A DNA stretch of 64,000 nucleotides from Bog-473 sp035552395 (lineage in GTDB: Bacteria; Actinomycetota; Acidimicrobiia; Acidimicrobiales; RAAP-2): positions 55,007 through 119,006 of the forward strand of contig DASZLL010000112.1 of assembly GCA_035552395.1 (NCBI GenBank), in the 5' to 3' direction. The notes beneath the pieces are model-generated. The model was not told the DNA's origin, did not search any database, and saw only the letters and a list, made by a program, of their open reading frames with translations. Below are positions 36,938 through 45,167 of the stretch, one piece after another. The position numbers and the translations under genes were made by a program. Position 1 is the first letter of the stretch. Each line of letters begins with the position of its first letter.

Positions 36938-38116
36938 ATGAATTTCGAGTTCTCCCAGGAGCAGGTCGCGTTCGTCAAGGAGGTCGAGACCTTCCTCGAT
37001 GCCAACGACGACCCCGACGTCTTCGACCTGACCAGGGAGAACATGGCCCAGATCGTCGATACCCCCAAGCGTCGCCGGTTCATGGCATCCATGGGCGAGA
37101 AGGGCTGGCTGGGCATGACGTGGCCCGCCGAGTACGGCGGCAAGGAGGGCGAGGGCGTCTACGAATACCTGCTCAACGAGCAGCTCGCCGGGCGAGGCGG
37201 CCCCCAGATCGGCAAGGGCGTCGGCATCGTCGGCAAGACGATCATCCGCCACGGCAACGAGCGCCTCAAGAAGGAGTTCCTCCCCAAGATCCTTCGTAAC
37301 GAGGTCGAGTTCGCCGTCGGCTACTCCGAACCGAACGCCGGCTCCGACGCCGCCTCGATGCAACTCAAGGCCACCCGCGCCGACGACGGTTGGATCTTGA
37401 ACGGCCAGAAGACGTGGACCACGTCCGCCCATTTCGCCGAGTGGTACTGGGTCGGCGCCCGCACCGACCCCGAGGCCAAGCACGCCGGCATCACGCTGTT
37501 CCTCGTTCCCATCGATCAACCGGGCATCGAGGTCAACGCCATCTGGACGATGGGCGACGAGCGCACCAACGAGGTCTTCCTCAACGACGTCTTCGTGCAC
37601 GACGACTACGTCGTCGGCGAAGTCAACCGCGGCTTCCAGTACATCTCCGAGGCGCTCGACCTCGAGCGCTTCACGATGTTCACGTTCTCGCCGATCAACC
37701 AACGCTTTGAACTGCTCGTCGAATACGTCAAGACCACCTCCCGCGACGGCAAACCCCTCAAGGACGACCCGGTCGTCCGCCAGCGCCTCGCCCAACTCGC
37801 CACGCAGCTCGAGGTGGCCCGCGTCATGGGCCTCAAGTTCGTCTACGAGTCCGCCAAGGGCGGCGCCGCCCCCACCGCCGAGGCGTCCGAGTACAAGCTC
37901 TTCGCCACGGAGCTATCCAAGCGCCTCGCCAACGCCTCGATGGACATCGCCGGTCCCGGCAGCCAGCTCCGGGTCAAGACGCCCGATGCCCCGATGGCCG
38001 GCCGAGCCGAGTCGACCTACCGTTACACCGTGATCGACACCATCGGCGGCGGCGCCTCTGAGATCCAGAAGAACATCATCGCCCGTCGCAAGCTCGGCCT
38101 CCCCAAGAACTTCTAG
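36938..38116 (+). CDS. Acyl-CoA dehydrogenase (FadE28/FadE34-like)
   Basis: The 392-residue flavoprotein starts MNFEFSQEQVAFVKEVETFL. It contains FAVGYSEPNAGSDAASMQLK and DGWILNGQKTWTTSAHFAEW (FAD/substrate blocks), with YISEALDLERFTMF placing Glu243 where isovaleryl-CoA-type enzymes carry the base. The C-terminus IDTIGGGASEIQKNIIARRK is family-typical. It introduces the alpha-beta double bond in acyl-CoA. Mycobacterial FadE28 acts as a heteromer with a second subunit; a second dehydrogenase closes this operon. Confidence 0.93.
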   Translation: MNFEFSQEQVAFVKEVETFLDANDDPDVFDLTRENMAQIVDTPKRRRFMASMGEKGWLGMTWPAEYGGKEGEGVYEYLLNEQLAGRGGPQIGKGVGIVGKTIIRHGNERLKKEFLPKILRNEVEFAVGYSEPNAGSDAASMQLKATRADDGWILNGQKTWTTSAHFAEWYWVGARTDPEAKHAGITLFLVPIDQPGIEVNAIWTMGDERTNEVFLNDVFVHDDYVVGEVNRGFQYISEALDLERFTMFTFSPINQRFELLVEYVKTTSRDGKPLKDDPVVRQRLAQLATQLEVARVMGLKFVYESAKGGAAPTAEASEYKLFATELSKRLANASMDIAGPGSQLRVKTPDAPMAGRAESTYRYTVIDTIGGGASEIQKNIIARRKLGLPKNF

Positions 38117-38127
38117 CCCCGCCTGCC

Positions 38128-39321
38128 GTGTCCACCGCCTCGTCCCGCCAGAAACTTCTCGGCGGTGTCACCGTCCTCGACCTCTCCACCGTCGGTCCTG
38201 CCGCGCGCTGCACGCGCCTGCTCGCCGATTACGGCGCCCGCGTCGTCAAGTTCGGTCCGGTTCCCTCGGCCGATGCGTCGCCGATCCAGCCGCCGTTCTT
38301 CGCTTACAGCGGCCACCGCGGCATGCGGCGCGTTCTGCTCGACTTGAAAGCCGATGACGGCCGCGAGGCGTTTCTCGCCCTGGCCTCGGCCGCCGACGTC
38401 GTCGTGGAGAGTTTCCGCCCGGGCGTGGTGGATCGGCTCGGCATCGGCTACGACGCTGTATCGGCTCGCCATCCCGGCATCATTTACTGCTCGACCAGCG
38501 GCTACGGCCAGGACGGCCCGCACGCCCAATGGGCCGGGCACGACATCGACTACCTGGCCGTGGGCGGCTTCCTCGGCATGTCCACTCCCGGCGCCGACAG
38601 CGCACCGCCGCTTCCAGGGGCCACCATCGCCGACGCGGCCGCCGGCGGCATGCACGCGGCGCTCGCCATCACCGCAGCTTTGTTGGGCCGCGCCACGACC
38701 GGCCACGGTGCCTACCTCGACGTCTCGGTCGCCGACGGCGTCCTCTGGCTCATGTCGCTCGCCATCGACGAGCAGCTCGCGCTAGGTGGCGACATCAAGC
38801 CGGGTCACGACGTCCTCTCGGGTCGCTACGCCTGCTACGCCACCTACAAGACGTCGGACGACCGCTGGCTCGCCGTCGGGGCGATCGAGGCCAAGTTCTT
38901 CGCCAACCTCTGCACGGCCCTCGGTTGTCCCGAACTGGCCGCCGCCCAACTGGACGACGATGCGCAGCCGCGCCTCCACCAAGCGTTGGCCGCCGTCTTC
39001 GCCACCCGCACCCGCGACGAATGGGTCGACCTCCTCGCTGGCGCCGACACCTGTGTCGCCCCGGTTCTCGACGTTGCCGAAGTCCCGTCCCACCCCCAAT
39101 TCGTCTCCCGCGGCAGCGTCACGTCGGCGACCCACCCCACCGAGGGCACCTTCTCGCAGCTGGCTCCGCTGCTCGCCGGCATGCACCGGGCCAGGGTGTC
39201 CGCCGCGGCCACGGTCCTCCCCGACATGACGGGTGACACCGACACGGCGCATCTCCTCAAGGAGGCCGGCGTCGACGGCGAGACCGTGGCGCGCTGGACC
39301 ACGGCGCGGGTGATCGCATGA
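38128..39321 (+). CDS. Family III CoA-transferase (CaiB/BaiF)
   Basis: GTG start, 397 residues. VTVLDLSTVGPAARCTRLLA and DYGARVVKFGP form the CoA-binding N-terminus. The catalytic Asp is in WAGHDIDYLAVGG, and ISYCS/YGQDG-type elements (IIYCSTSGYGQDGPHAQW) are present. The C-terminal half includes ADTCVAPVLDVAEVPSHPQF. The enzyme moves CoA between acids; a steroid or branched acid is possible in this context, though alpha-methylacyl-CoA racemase activity is an alternative in this family. Its stop overlaps the next start (ATGA). Confidence 0.93.
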   Translation: MSTASSRQKLLGGVTVLDLSTVGPAARCTRLLADYGARVVKFGPVPSADASPIQPPFFAYSGHRGMRRVLLDLKADDGREAFLALASAADVVVESFRPGVVDRLGIGYDAVSARHPGIIYCSTSGYGQDGPHAQWAGHDIDYLAVGGFLGMSTPGADSAPPLPGATIADAAAGGMHAALAITAALLGRATTGHGAYLDVSVADGVLWLMSLAIDEQLALGGDIKPGHDVLSGRYACYATYKTSDDRWLAVGAIEAKFFANLCTALGCPELAAAQLDDDAQPRLHQALAAVFATRTRDEWVDLLAGADTCVAPVLDVAEVPSHPQFVSRGSVTSATHPTEGTFSQLAPLLAGMHRARVSAAATVLPDMTGDTDTAHLLKEAGVDGETVARWTTARVIA

Positions 39322-39833
39322 CGACCGACCCCATGGCCGCGGCCCTTGACCTCGTGGGCAAGGAGCAGTACCACGAGGTGGGCGAGTTCCCCGTCGAACA
39401 GGGCTACGTCTGGACGTCGTGCGCGTCGGTGGAGAACGGGAACCCGCTCTTCTGGGACGGCGAGACTGCGACTGCACTCACCGGCGGCCCGATCGCTCCC
39501 CCCTCCATGGTCTCGGTGTGGTTCCGCCCGCACCATTGGGCGCCCGGTCGCACCGAGGAGGCGCTCCCGCTCCAGGTCCACTTCGACCTCAAGGAGCTCT
39601 TCGAGCTGCCCGAGGCCGTCATGACCGATAACACGATCGAGTTCCACACTCCGGTTCGCATGGGCGACGTCCTGCGCACGCATCAGGTGCTGCGCTCTGT
39701 AAGTGACGAAAAGACCACGAAGCTCGGCACCGGACGGTTCTGGGTGATCGACGTCGTCTACGCGAACCAGGACGGCGACCTCGTCGCCGTCGAGTCCTAC
39801 ACCGGCTTCGGCTATCGGAGGTCCGAGCCGTGA
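39318..39833 (+). CDS. MaoC-like (FAS1-type hot-dog) dehydratase subunit
   Basis: The 171-residue hot-dog-fold protein shows YVWTSCASVENGNPLFWDGE, an APPSMVSVWFRP loop, and the core strand NTIEFHTPVRMGDVLRTHQV. Such N-terminal MaoC-like proteins pair with a second MaoC subunit to hydrate enoyl-CoA, as in the mycobacterial ChsH1-ChsH2 complex. It is coupled to its neighbours by 4-nt overlaps on both sides, which supports a heteromer with the next protein. Confidence 0.85.
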   Translation: MTTDPMAAALDLVGKEQYHEVGEFPVEQGYVWTSCASVENGNPLFWDGETATALTGGPIAPPSMVSVWFRPHHWAPGRTEEALPLQVHFDLKELFELPEAVMTDNTIEFHTPVRMGDVLRTHQVLRSVSDEKTTKLGTGRFWVIDVVYANQDGDLVAVESYTGFGYRRSEP

Positions 39834-40333
39834 CCGCCACGGTGACGCCGCGCCTCCTCTTCGACGATGTCGCCGTCGGAGACGAGCTCCCACCGCTCGA
39901 CTACGAGGTGAGCGCGACCACCGTCGTGGTCGGGGCGCTAGCCACCCGCGATTGGCGTCCCATGCACCACGACAAGGACTTCGCGGTGCATCGCAACGGC
40001 ACCCAGGACATCTTCTTGAACACGCCCAACCAGGCCGCATGGTTCGAGCGCTATCTCACCGACTGGACCGGTCCCCATGGTCGCCTGGCCCGGGTCACGT
40101 TCCGCATGAAGGGTTCCGTGTTCCCCGGCGACACCATGTCTCTCCGCGGCGTCGTGGAATCGACCGACGTCGACGCCACCGGTTGCGGGTTCGTGACCCT
40201 CGCCGTGTCTTTATCTGTCGGCGGAGACGTCAAGACGACCTGCGCCGCCCGCGTCGCGCTGCCACGAGAATCGGCCGACAACCCCTGGGCCCGCAGTGGC
40301 GCAGCGTGGCGCCCCTCACCGTCCGCTTCATGA
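39830..40333 (+). CDS. MaoC family enoyl-CoA hydratase subunit
   Basis: GTG start overlapping the previous stop (GTGA), 167 residues. The hydratase 2 motif is visible in ATRDWRPMHHDKDFAVHRNG, with Asp and His as the likely catalytic pair. RVTFRMKGSVFPGDTMSLRG is the hot-dog core strand. It would add water to the enoyl-CoA made by the acyl-CoA dehydrogenases. It probably forms a heterodimer with the preceding hot-dog protein. Confidence 0.88.
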   Translation: MTATVTPRLLFDDVAVGDELPPLDYEVSATTVVVGALATRDWRPMHHDKDFAVHRNGTQDIFLNTPNQAAWFERYLTDWTGPHGRLARVTFRMKGSVFPGDTMSLRGVVESTDVDATGCGFVTLAVSLSVGGDVKTTCAARVALPRESADNPWARSGAAWRPSPSAS

Positions 40334-40375
40334 ACATTCGACCAGCGACCCGGACCATCACAGAGGAAGTGCGCC

Positions 40376-41503
40376 GTGCTTGACCTTGAATTCGACCAGG
40401 AGCAGGAGCTGCTTCGCCAGACCCTGCGCGATGTGCTGGAGCGGCACTGCTCTTTCGACGTCGTCCGAGCCATGGAGGACGACCCGACGGGCTACCCGGC
40501 CGAGTTGTGGACCCAGCTGGGCGAGCTCGACCTGATCGGCCTGCTCCTCCCGGAGGAGTACGGGGGCTCGGGGATGTCGCTAATCGAAGGTGTTGCCCTT
40601 TACGAAGAGCTGGGCCGAGTACTCGCCCCGACGCCGCACTTCGTGAGCGCCGTCATGTGCGGCGGAGTGCTCGCGCAAGCCGGGAACGCCGAGCAGAAGG
40701 ACCACTGGCTCCGCGCCGTCGCCACCGGAGAAGTCATCCTCACTCCCGCCTGGCTCGAACCCGAGAACGGCTTTTCGCCGCTCGGCGTCGAGGTCCGCGC
40801 CGTGCCCCACGGCTCCGAGTTCTCGCTCAACGGCCTGAAGCGTCACGTGGCCTTCGCATCTTCGGCCGACCGCCTGGTCGTGCTGGCCCGCACTGGCGAC
40901 GGCGAGGAAGAGATCGACCTGTTCCTCGTTGATCCTGCGTCACCCGGCGTATCCGTGCGCCAGCAGTTCACCATTGCCTCGGACGCGCAATATGAGGTCA
41001 CGTTCTCCGATGTTGCGCTCACCGAGGCCGACCGCGTCGGCGCTGCCGGGACGGGTTGGACGACCTGGCAGAGGGTGCTCGAGCCAGCCCTGGTCCTTTT
41101 GGCCGCGCAAGCTGTCGGTGGTGCTCGCTACGCCCTTGAGATCACCACCCAGTACGCCCTCGACCGACACCAATTCGACAAGCCGCTCGGCGCGTTCCAG
41201 GCCCTGGCGCACTACCTCGCGGACGCGGTGACGAATCTCGACGGGGCCGAGCAGTTGGTCCACGAGGCGGCATGGGCGGCGGCCAACGGTCGCCCCCTCA
41301 CGTCGTTGGCCCCCATGTCCAAGTTCTTTGCCTGCTCCACTTTCAGGGACATCACGGCCATGGCCCAACAGCTTTTCGGCGGCATCGGCTTCACGCTCGA
41401 TTTCGACATCCAGCTCTACTTCCGCCGGGCCAAGCAGCAGCAGCTCATGTGGTCCAACGACCGCACGCTCGAGGACGCTGTCTCCGCCGCGCTGTTGGAC
41501 TGA
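40376..41503 (+). CDS. Acyl-CoA dehydrogenase, second subunit (FadE29-like)
   Basis: GTG start after AGAGGAAG, 375 residues. Blocks are ELDLIGLLLPEEYGGSGMSL, FSLNGLKRHVAFASSADRLV, YALDRHQFDKPLGAFQALAH and AQQLFGGIGFTLDFDIQLYF. The C-terminal region IQLYFRRAKQQQLMW lacks the Glu of YEGT-type dehydrogenases. It may be the non-catalytic partner of the 36938 protein, as in mycobacterial alpha2beta2 steroid-side-chain dehydrogenases. It closes the operon and converges on a luciferase-like gene. Confidence 0.9.
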   Translation: MLDLEFDQEQELLRQTLRDVLERHCSFDVVRAMEDDPTGYPAELWTQLGELDLIGLLLPEEYGGSGMSLIEGVALYEELGRVLAPTPHFVSAVMCGGVLAQAGNAEQKDHWLRAVATGEVILTPAWLEPENGFSPLGVEVRAVPHGSEFSLNGLKRHVAFASSADRLVVLARTGDGEEEIDLFLVDPASPGVSVRQQFTIASDAQYEVTFSDVALTEADRVGAAGTGWTTWQRVLEPALVLLAAQAVGGARYALEITTQYALDRHQFDKPLGAFQALAHYLADAVTNLDGAEQLVHEAAWAAANGRPLTSLAPMSKFFACSTFRDITAMAQQLFGGIGFTLDFDIQLYFRRAKQQQLMWSNDRTLEDAVSAALLD

Positions 41504-41512
41504 ACGGCGCCG

Positions 41513-42394
41513 TCAGCTCGTCGCGTACCGGGCCGCGATCTGTTCGAAAGCCCGCACGTCGCCGGCGTACGGGCCCGTCTGCGCCGGATGGTGCATCACG
41601 AACTGGTTGAAGCCGAGCGTCTGATACGGCGCGACGAGCTCGTCGAACTGGTCCGCTGATTCGATGACCGGCTCGGTTGGTGTCCACAGGAGCACCCTGC
41701 CGAGGCTCTCGCGAGGTCGTCCGGCCGACGCCAGCACCTCGTCGAGGATCCCGCTCTGGCGCGTCGCCGCGTCGAGCACGGTCTCGGTTGTGCGGGGAAC
41801 GGCCCCCGTCGGTCCGATGGTGACCCAGCTGTCCCCGTAGGTCGCGGCGAGGTTCAATCCCCTCCGGCCGCCCGCCGCGATGGTGAGTGGGAGCGGCTGC
41901 TGGATCGCACCAGGTGTGCTGGGCGCCTCGACCGCGGCGTAGTGCTCCGTTCGCATGGTCGTGCGCGTCGACGGCGCGCCGTCCACGATCCGTTTGAGGA
42001 CGCGGAGGAACTCGTCGAAGCGCGTCAACCGTTCCGCCGCAGGCCACGGGTCGTGTCCGAGGGCGGACGCATCATGCCCCTCGCTGCCCGGTCCCAGGCC
42101 GAGGTCGAGCCTTCCGCCGCTCAGGTCGTCGAGCGCGAGCGCGTCCCGCGCCAACGTGACGGGGTGGCGGAAGTTCGGCGTCGCTACCAGGGTGCCGAGT
42201 CTCACGCGATCGGTTACTCCTGCCGCGGCGCAAAGCACCGGGACCGCAGCATGCCAGGGCCCGTCGGGCATGCCACCCCACCGGATGTGGTCGTAGGTCC
42301 ACGCGGCGGAGAACCCGACTGCGTCAGCCCATGCCCACTGCCGGCGCGCTGCTTGCCACCGGTCGGTGGGGAGGATCACGAGGCCGATCTGCAC
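41513..42394 (-). CDS. LLM-class F420-dependent oxidoreductase
   Basis: GTG 42394 gives 293 residues beginning MQIGLVILPTDRWQAARRQW; the open frame further upstream overlaps another gene. WADAVGFSAAWTYDHIRWGG, RVRLGTLVATPNFRHPVTLA and GGRLDLGLGPGSEGHDASAL are bacterial-luciferase-like barrel blocks of the actinobacterial F420 type. It would reduce or oxidise an unknown substrate with F420. The methyltransferase gene diverges 51 bp away. Confidence 0.88.
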   Translation of the reverse strand: MQIGLVILPTDRWQAARRQWAWADAVGFSAAWTYDHIRWGGMPDGPWHAAVPVLCAAAGVTDRVRLGTLVATPNFRHPVTLARDALALDDLSGGRLDLGLGPGSEGHDASALGHDPWPAAERLTRFDEFLRVLKRIVDGAPSTRTTMRTEHYAAVEAPSTPGAIQQPLPLTIAAGGRRGLNLAATYGDSWVTIGPTGAVPRTTETVLDAATRQSGILDEVLASAGRPRESLGRVLLWTPTEPVIESADQFDELVAPYQTLGFNQFVMHHPAQTGPYAGDVRAFEQIAARYATS

Positions 42395-42445
42395 GGCGCG
42401 GAACCCTAACCGGGCCTGGCCGCTGATCCTTGTACGTTGTCCGAC

Positions 42446-43261
42446 GTGGCCAACGAGTCGGAGCGCAAGAGATGGAACGACGCGCGCTGGGCCGCCGCCT
42501 GGCCCTCCCGAGAGAAGCTCACAGAGGCGGTGTCGCCGTACCTGGTCGCCGCTGCCGATCCTCGTTCGGGCCAACGAGTGTGCGACATCGGATGCGGAGG
42601 CGGATCGCTGTCCATCACGTTCGCCCAAGCGGTCGCCCCAGAAGGAGAGGTGGTCGGATACGACATCTCGGCACCGCTGCTCGAGATGGCTCGTCATCGT
42701 GTCGACCATGCTGGCGTCGCCAACGCCCGCTTCGTCGAAACGGATGTCCAGGCCGGCGGCTGGGACGAGCCCCCTTTCGACCTGGCCGTCAGTCAGTTCG
42801 GGGTGATGTTCTTCGATGAGCCCACGGCCGCCTTCACCGCCATCCGGCACCATCTGGTGCCCGGCGGCCGCTTCGTGTTCGTGTGCTGGCAGGGGGTCGA
42901 GTGGAATCCGTGGCATCTCGGAACGGCCCTCAAGAGTTTGCTGCCTGCTCCCCGTCTTCCTGCGCCGGGGAAGAGCCCGGTCGGTCCGTTCAGCCTGGGT
43001 GACGACGAATATGTCCGTGAACTGCTTGAAGCAGCGGGCTACACGTCGGCGCACGGCTCGCCGCACCAGACGAAGGTACGTGCGCCGGCTAGCGCCGTTG
43101 TCGATCGCTCGGTGTTCGGCCTGATGGGGATCCCACCCGAGCGCGAGCAAGATGCGCTTGTCCTGGCCCAACGACACCTCGAGCGCTTCGCGGTAGCGGG
43201 CGAAGGCGATGACATCTATGAGTATCCGTTGGCCTTCACCGTCTACGAGGCGACGACGTAA
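42446..43261 (+). CDS. Class I SAM-dependent methyltransferase (UbiE-like)
   Basis: GTG 42446 gives 271 residues (VANESERKRWNDARWAAAWP); an in-frame TTG nine bases earlier is possible. The SAM-binding motif is RVCDIGCGGGSLSITFAQAV, followed by VVGYDISAPLLEMAR and FDLAVSQFGVMFFDEP. The C-terminal lid (VRAPASAVVDRSVFGLMGIP) is substrate-specific and unrecognised. The substrate is unknown. Confidence 0.87.
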   Translation: MANESERKRWNDARWAAAWPSREKLTEAVSPYLVAAADPRSGQRVCDIGCGGGSLSITFAQAVAPEGEVVGYDISAPLLEMARHRVDHAGVANARFVETDVQAGGWDEPPFDLAVSQFGVMFFDEPTAAFTAIRHHLVPGGRFVFVCWQGVEWNPWHLGTALKSLLPAPRLPAPGKSPVGPFSLGDDEYVRELLEAAGYTSAHGSPHQTKVRAPASAVVDRSVFGLMGIPPEREQDALVLAQRHLERFAVAGEGDDIYEYPLAFTVYEATT

Positions 43262-43271
43262 ACCACAGCAA

Positions 43272-43688
43272 ATGACTGGCTACAGCGGCACCCCGCTCCC
43301 CAAGAAGCTCGGGATCGTCGAGGGCTCGACCGTGGCCCTCATCGAGGCCCCTCGGGGTGTGGTCGACGAGCTGCCGTCCGGTGTCACCGTGAAGCGTCAG
43401 GCGCGCGGGACAGCCGATGTGGTCGTGTCGTTCTTCACTCGCCGCCGGGACTTCGAGCGCCGCATCGACTCGTTGGGTCAGATGATCTTCCCCGCCGGAG
43501 GACTCTGGGTGGCGTGGCCAAAGCGAGCATCGGGACAGGAGACAGACATGCACGAAGGTGTCGTGCGCGAAGTCGCATTGCCACTCGGGCTGGTGGACAA
43601 CAAGGTGTGCGCGATCGACCAGACATGGTCAGGTCTGCGGGTCGTCTGGCGCCGTGAGCGCCGCGGCGCAACGCCAAACCGGCCCTAG
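43272..43688 (+). CDS. DUF3052 family protein
   Basis: ATG 43272 gives 138 residues: MTGYSGTPLPKKLGIVEGST, VVVSFFTRRRDFERRIDSLG, GGLWVAWPKRASGQETDMHE, LVDNKVCAIDQTWSGLRVVW. These are the conserved blocks of the DUF3052 family, small soluble proteins of unknown role common in actinobacteria. It overlaps the convergent signal peptidase gene by 4 bp at the 3' end and starts 10 bp after the methyltransferase. Confidence 0.88.
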   Translation: MTGYSGTPLPKKLGIVEGSTVALIEAPRGVVDELPSGVTVKRQARGTADVVVSFFTRRRDFERRIDSLGQMIFPAGGLWVAWPKRASGQETDMHEGVVREVALPLGLVDNKVCAIDQTWSGLRVVWRRERRGATPNRP

Positions 43689-44371
43689 AAGAACGCCAGA
43701 CGCGACAGCGGCCAGATCCGCAAGTCGACCTTCCCGACAATCGTCGATTCGGCGATCGGGCCCCAATAGCGACTGTCGCACGAGAGCATCCGGTTGTCAC
43801 CCATGACGTAGACGTCGCCCTTGGGGATCCGGTAGGAGTGGTGGAGCGCGTACGGCGCCGGCGAGGGCCCGGGGTAGCTCTTGCCTTGCTGCGAGGAAGG
43901 CAGCCAAGACTCATGCAGCAGTCGGCCGTTGATGAACACGTTGCCCCCCGATACCGAGATCGTCTGGCCGGGCAACCCGACCACGCGCTTGACCAAGTCT
44001 GAGACCGGAGGACCCGCGCAGTCCTCGTTGGGGGGTGTGGTGAAGACCACGATGTTGCCGGCGTCAACCCCGTGGAAGTCGTAGCTCAACTTGTCCACCA
44101 CGATGCGGTCACCGATCTGCAGCGTCGGCTCCATCGAGCCTGACGGGATCGAATACGTCGCGATGACGAAAGTACGGAGGAGGAAGGCCACCACGATGGC
44201 CACCACGACGACGCCGACCAGCTCGAAGATCCAGCGATTGGACTTACCGTCGGCCGAATCCCTCGTCGCGGGGTCCTGTGCCTCGGACCCCCCCGTGGCC
44301 ACGTCGCCGGTCCCGGGATCCGGCCCCTCCTCCGGATCGACGCCGTCCGCCGGGTGCTCGTCGACGTCCAT
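43685..44371 (-). CDS. lepB: Signal peptidase I
   Basis: The 228-residue protein has an acidic cytosolic tail, one transmembrane helix (WIFELVGVVVVAIVVAFLLR), the nucleophile Ser79 in YSIPSGSMEPTL and the general base Lys128 in DLVKRVVGLPGQ. The box E segment is VYVMGDNRMLSCDSRYWGPI. It cleaves signal peptides of Sec- and Tat-exported proteins at the outer face of the membrane. No neighbouring secretion genes are present. Confidence 0.97.
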   Translation of the reverse strand: MDVDEHPADGVDPEEGPDPGTGDVATGGSEAQDPATRDSADGKSNRWIFELVGVVVVAIVVAFLLRTFVIATYSIPSGSMEPTLQIGDRIVVDKLSYDFHGVDAGNIVVFTTPPNEDCAGPPVSDLVKRVVGLPGQTISVSGGNVFINGRLLHESWLPSSQQGKSYPGPSPAPYALHHSYRIPKGDVYVMGDNRMLSCDSRYWGPIAESTIVGKVDLRIWPLSRLAFF

Positions 44372-44456
44372 GGCGCAGAGCAGTATTACCTGCCCGGCGT
44401 GCGGTCACGCGTCGGCGGGCCGGGGGCGAAGCGAGATGTCACGCCTCAGGGTCAGA

Positions 44457-45167
44457 ATGAGAGACGTGCAGGAAGCCGTTATCTTCGATTTCTACGGGAC
44501 GCTCGCCCACTGGGCCGATTCCGCTGCGTCCAGTTACGAGATGGTGTTCGCCGCCTTTGGCTACGAACTCCCACCCGAGGTGCGGGACGCCTATTTCTCG
44601 CGCTACGACGGCGTCGACCACGCCGAGCACTCGGTCAGCGAGGATGCGTACGAGAAGTGGGTTCGGTTCCGTCTGCGCGAGCTCTCGCTCTCGTGTGGTG
44701 TGGCGCACCATGAGACCGATGCAGTTGTCGACTCGCTGCGCCAGCTCGACCAGAACCAGATGGTCGCCTACCCCGAGGCGGCGGAGACGTTGCGGGCACT
44801 GAGGGAGGCCGGGGTCGCCATCGGTGTCTGTTCCAACTGGGGGTGGGAACTCGACGCCTGCTTGCATCAGATCGGTCTATTGGACCTGGTCGACTCTCGT
44901 ATCACCTCGGCCCGGGCCGGGTCGCGCAAACCCCATCCCGGCATCTACGCCTGCTCGATCGAGGCGCTTGGGATTGCACCCGCACAGGCGGTGTTCGTCG
45001 GCGATTCATGGGAGCCCGACGTCCGGGGCCCGCGACGCCTGGGCATGACAGCGGTCCATGTTTGGCGGGTAGACGAGCGCCACGGGCAAGCGGCGCCCCC
45101 ACTCCAGCCCGGCGACCACCGCGTCGACGAGCTGAGCGGCGTCCTTCAGATTGTCGGCGTCAGCTGA
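44457..45167 (+). CDS. HAD-superfamily hydrolase (phosphatase/dehalogenase-like)
   Basis: ATG 44457 follows AGGG with good spacing and gives 236 residues. Motif I is AVIFDFYGTLAHW (nucleophile Asp), motif II VCSNWGWELD, motif III Lys in GSRKPHPGIY and motif IV FVGDSWEPDVRGPRRLGM. A helical cap lies between motifs I and II. This subgroup includes haloacid dehalogenases and small-molecule phosphatases; the substrate is unknown. It overlaps the convergent acyl-CoA synthetase gene by 8 bp. Confidence 0.9.
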   Translation: MRDVQEAVIFDFYGTLAHWADSAASSYEMVFAAFGYELPPEVRDAYFSRYDGVDHAEHSVSEDAYEKWVRFRLRELSLSCGVAHHETDAVVDSLRQLDQNQMVAYPEAAETLRALREAGVAIGVCSNWGWELDACLHQIGLLDLVDSRITSARAGSRKPHPGIYACSIEALGIAPAQAVFVGDSWEPDVRGPRRLGMTAVHVWRVDERHGQAAPPLQPGDHRVDELSGVLQIVGVS

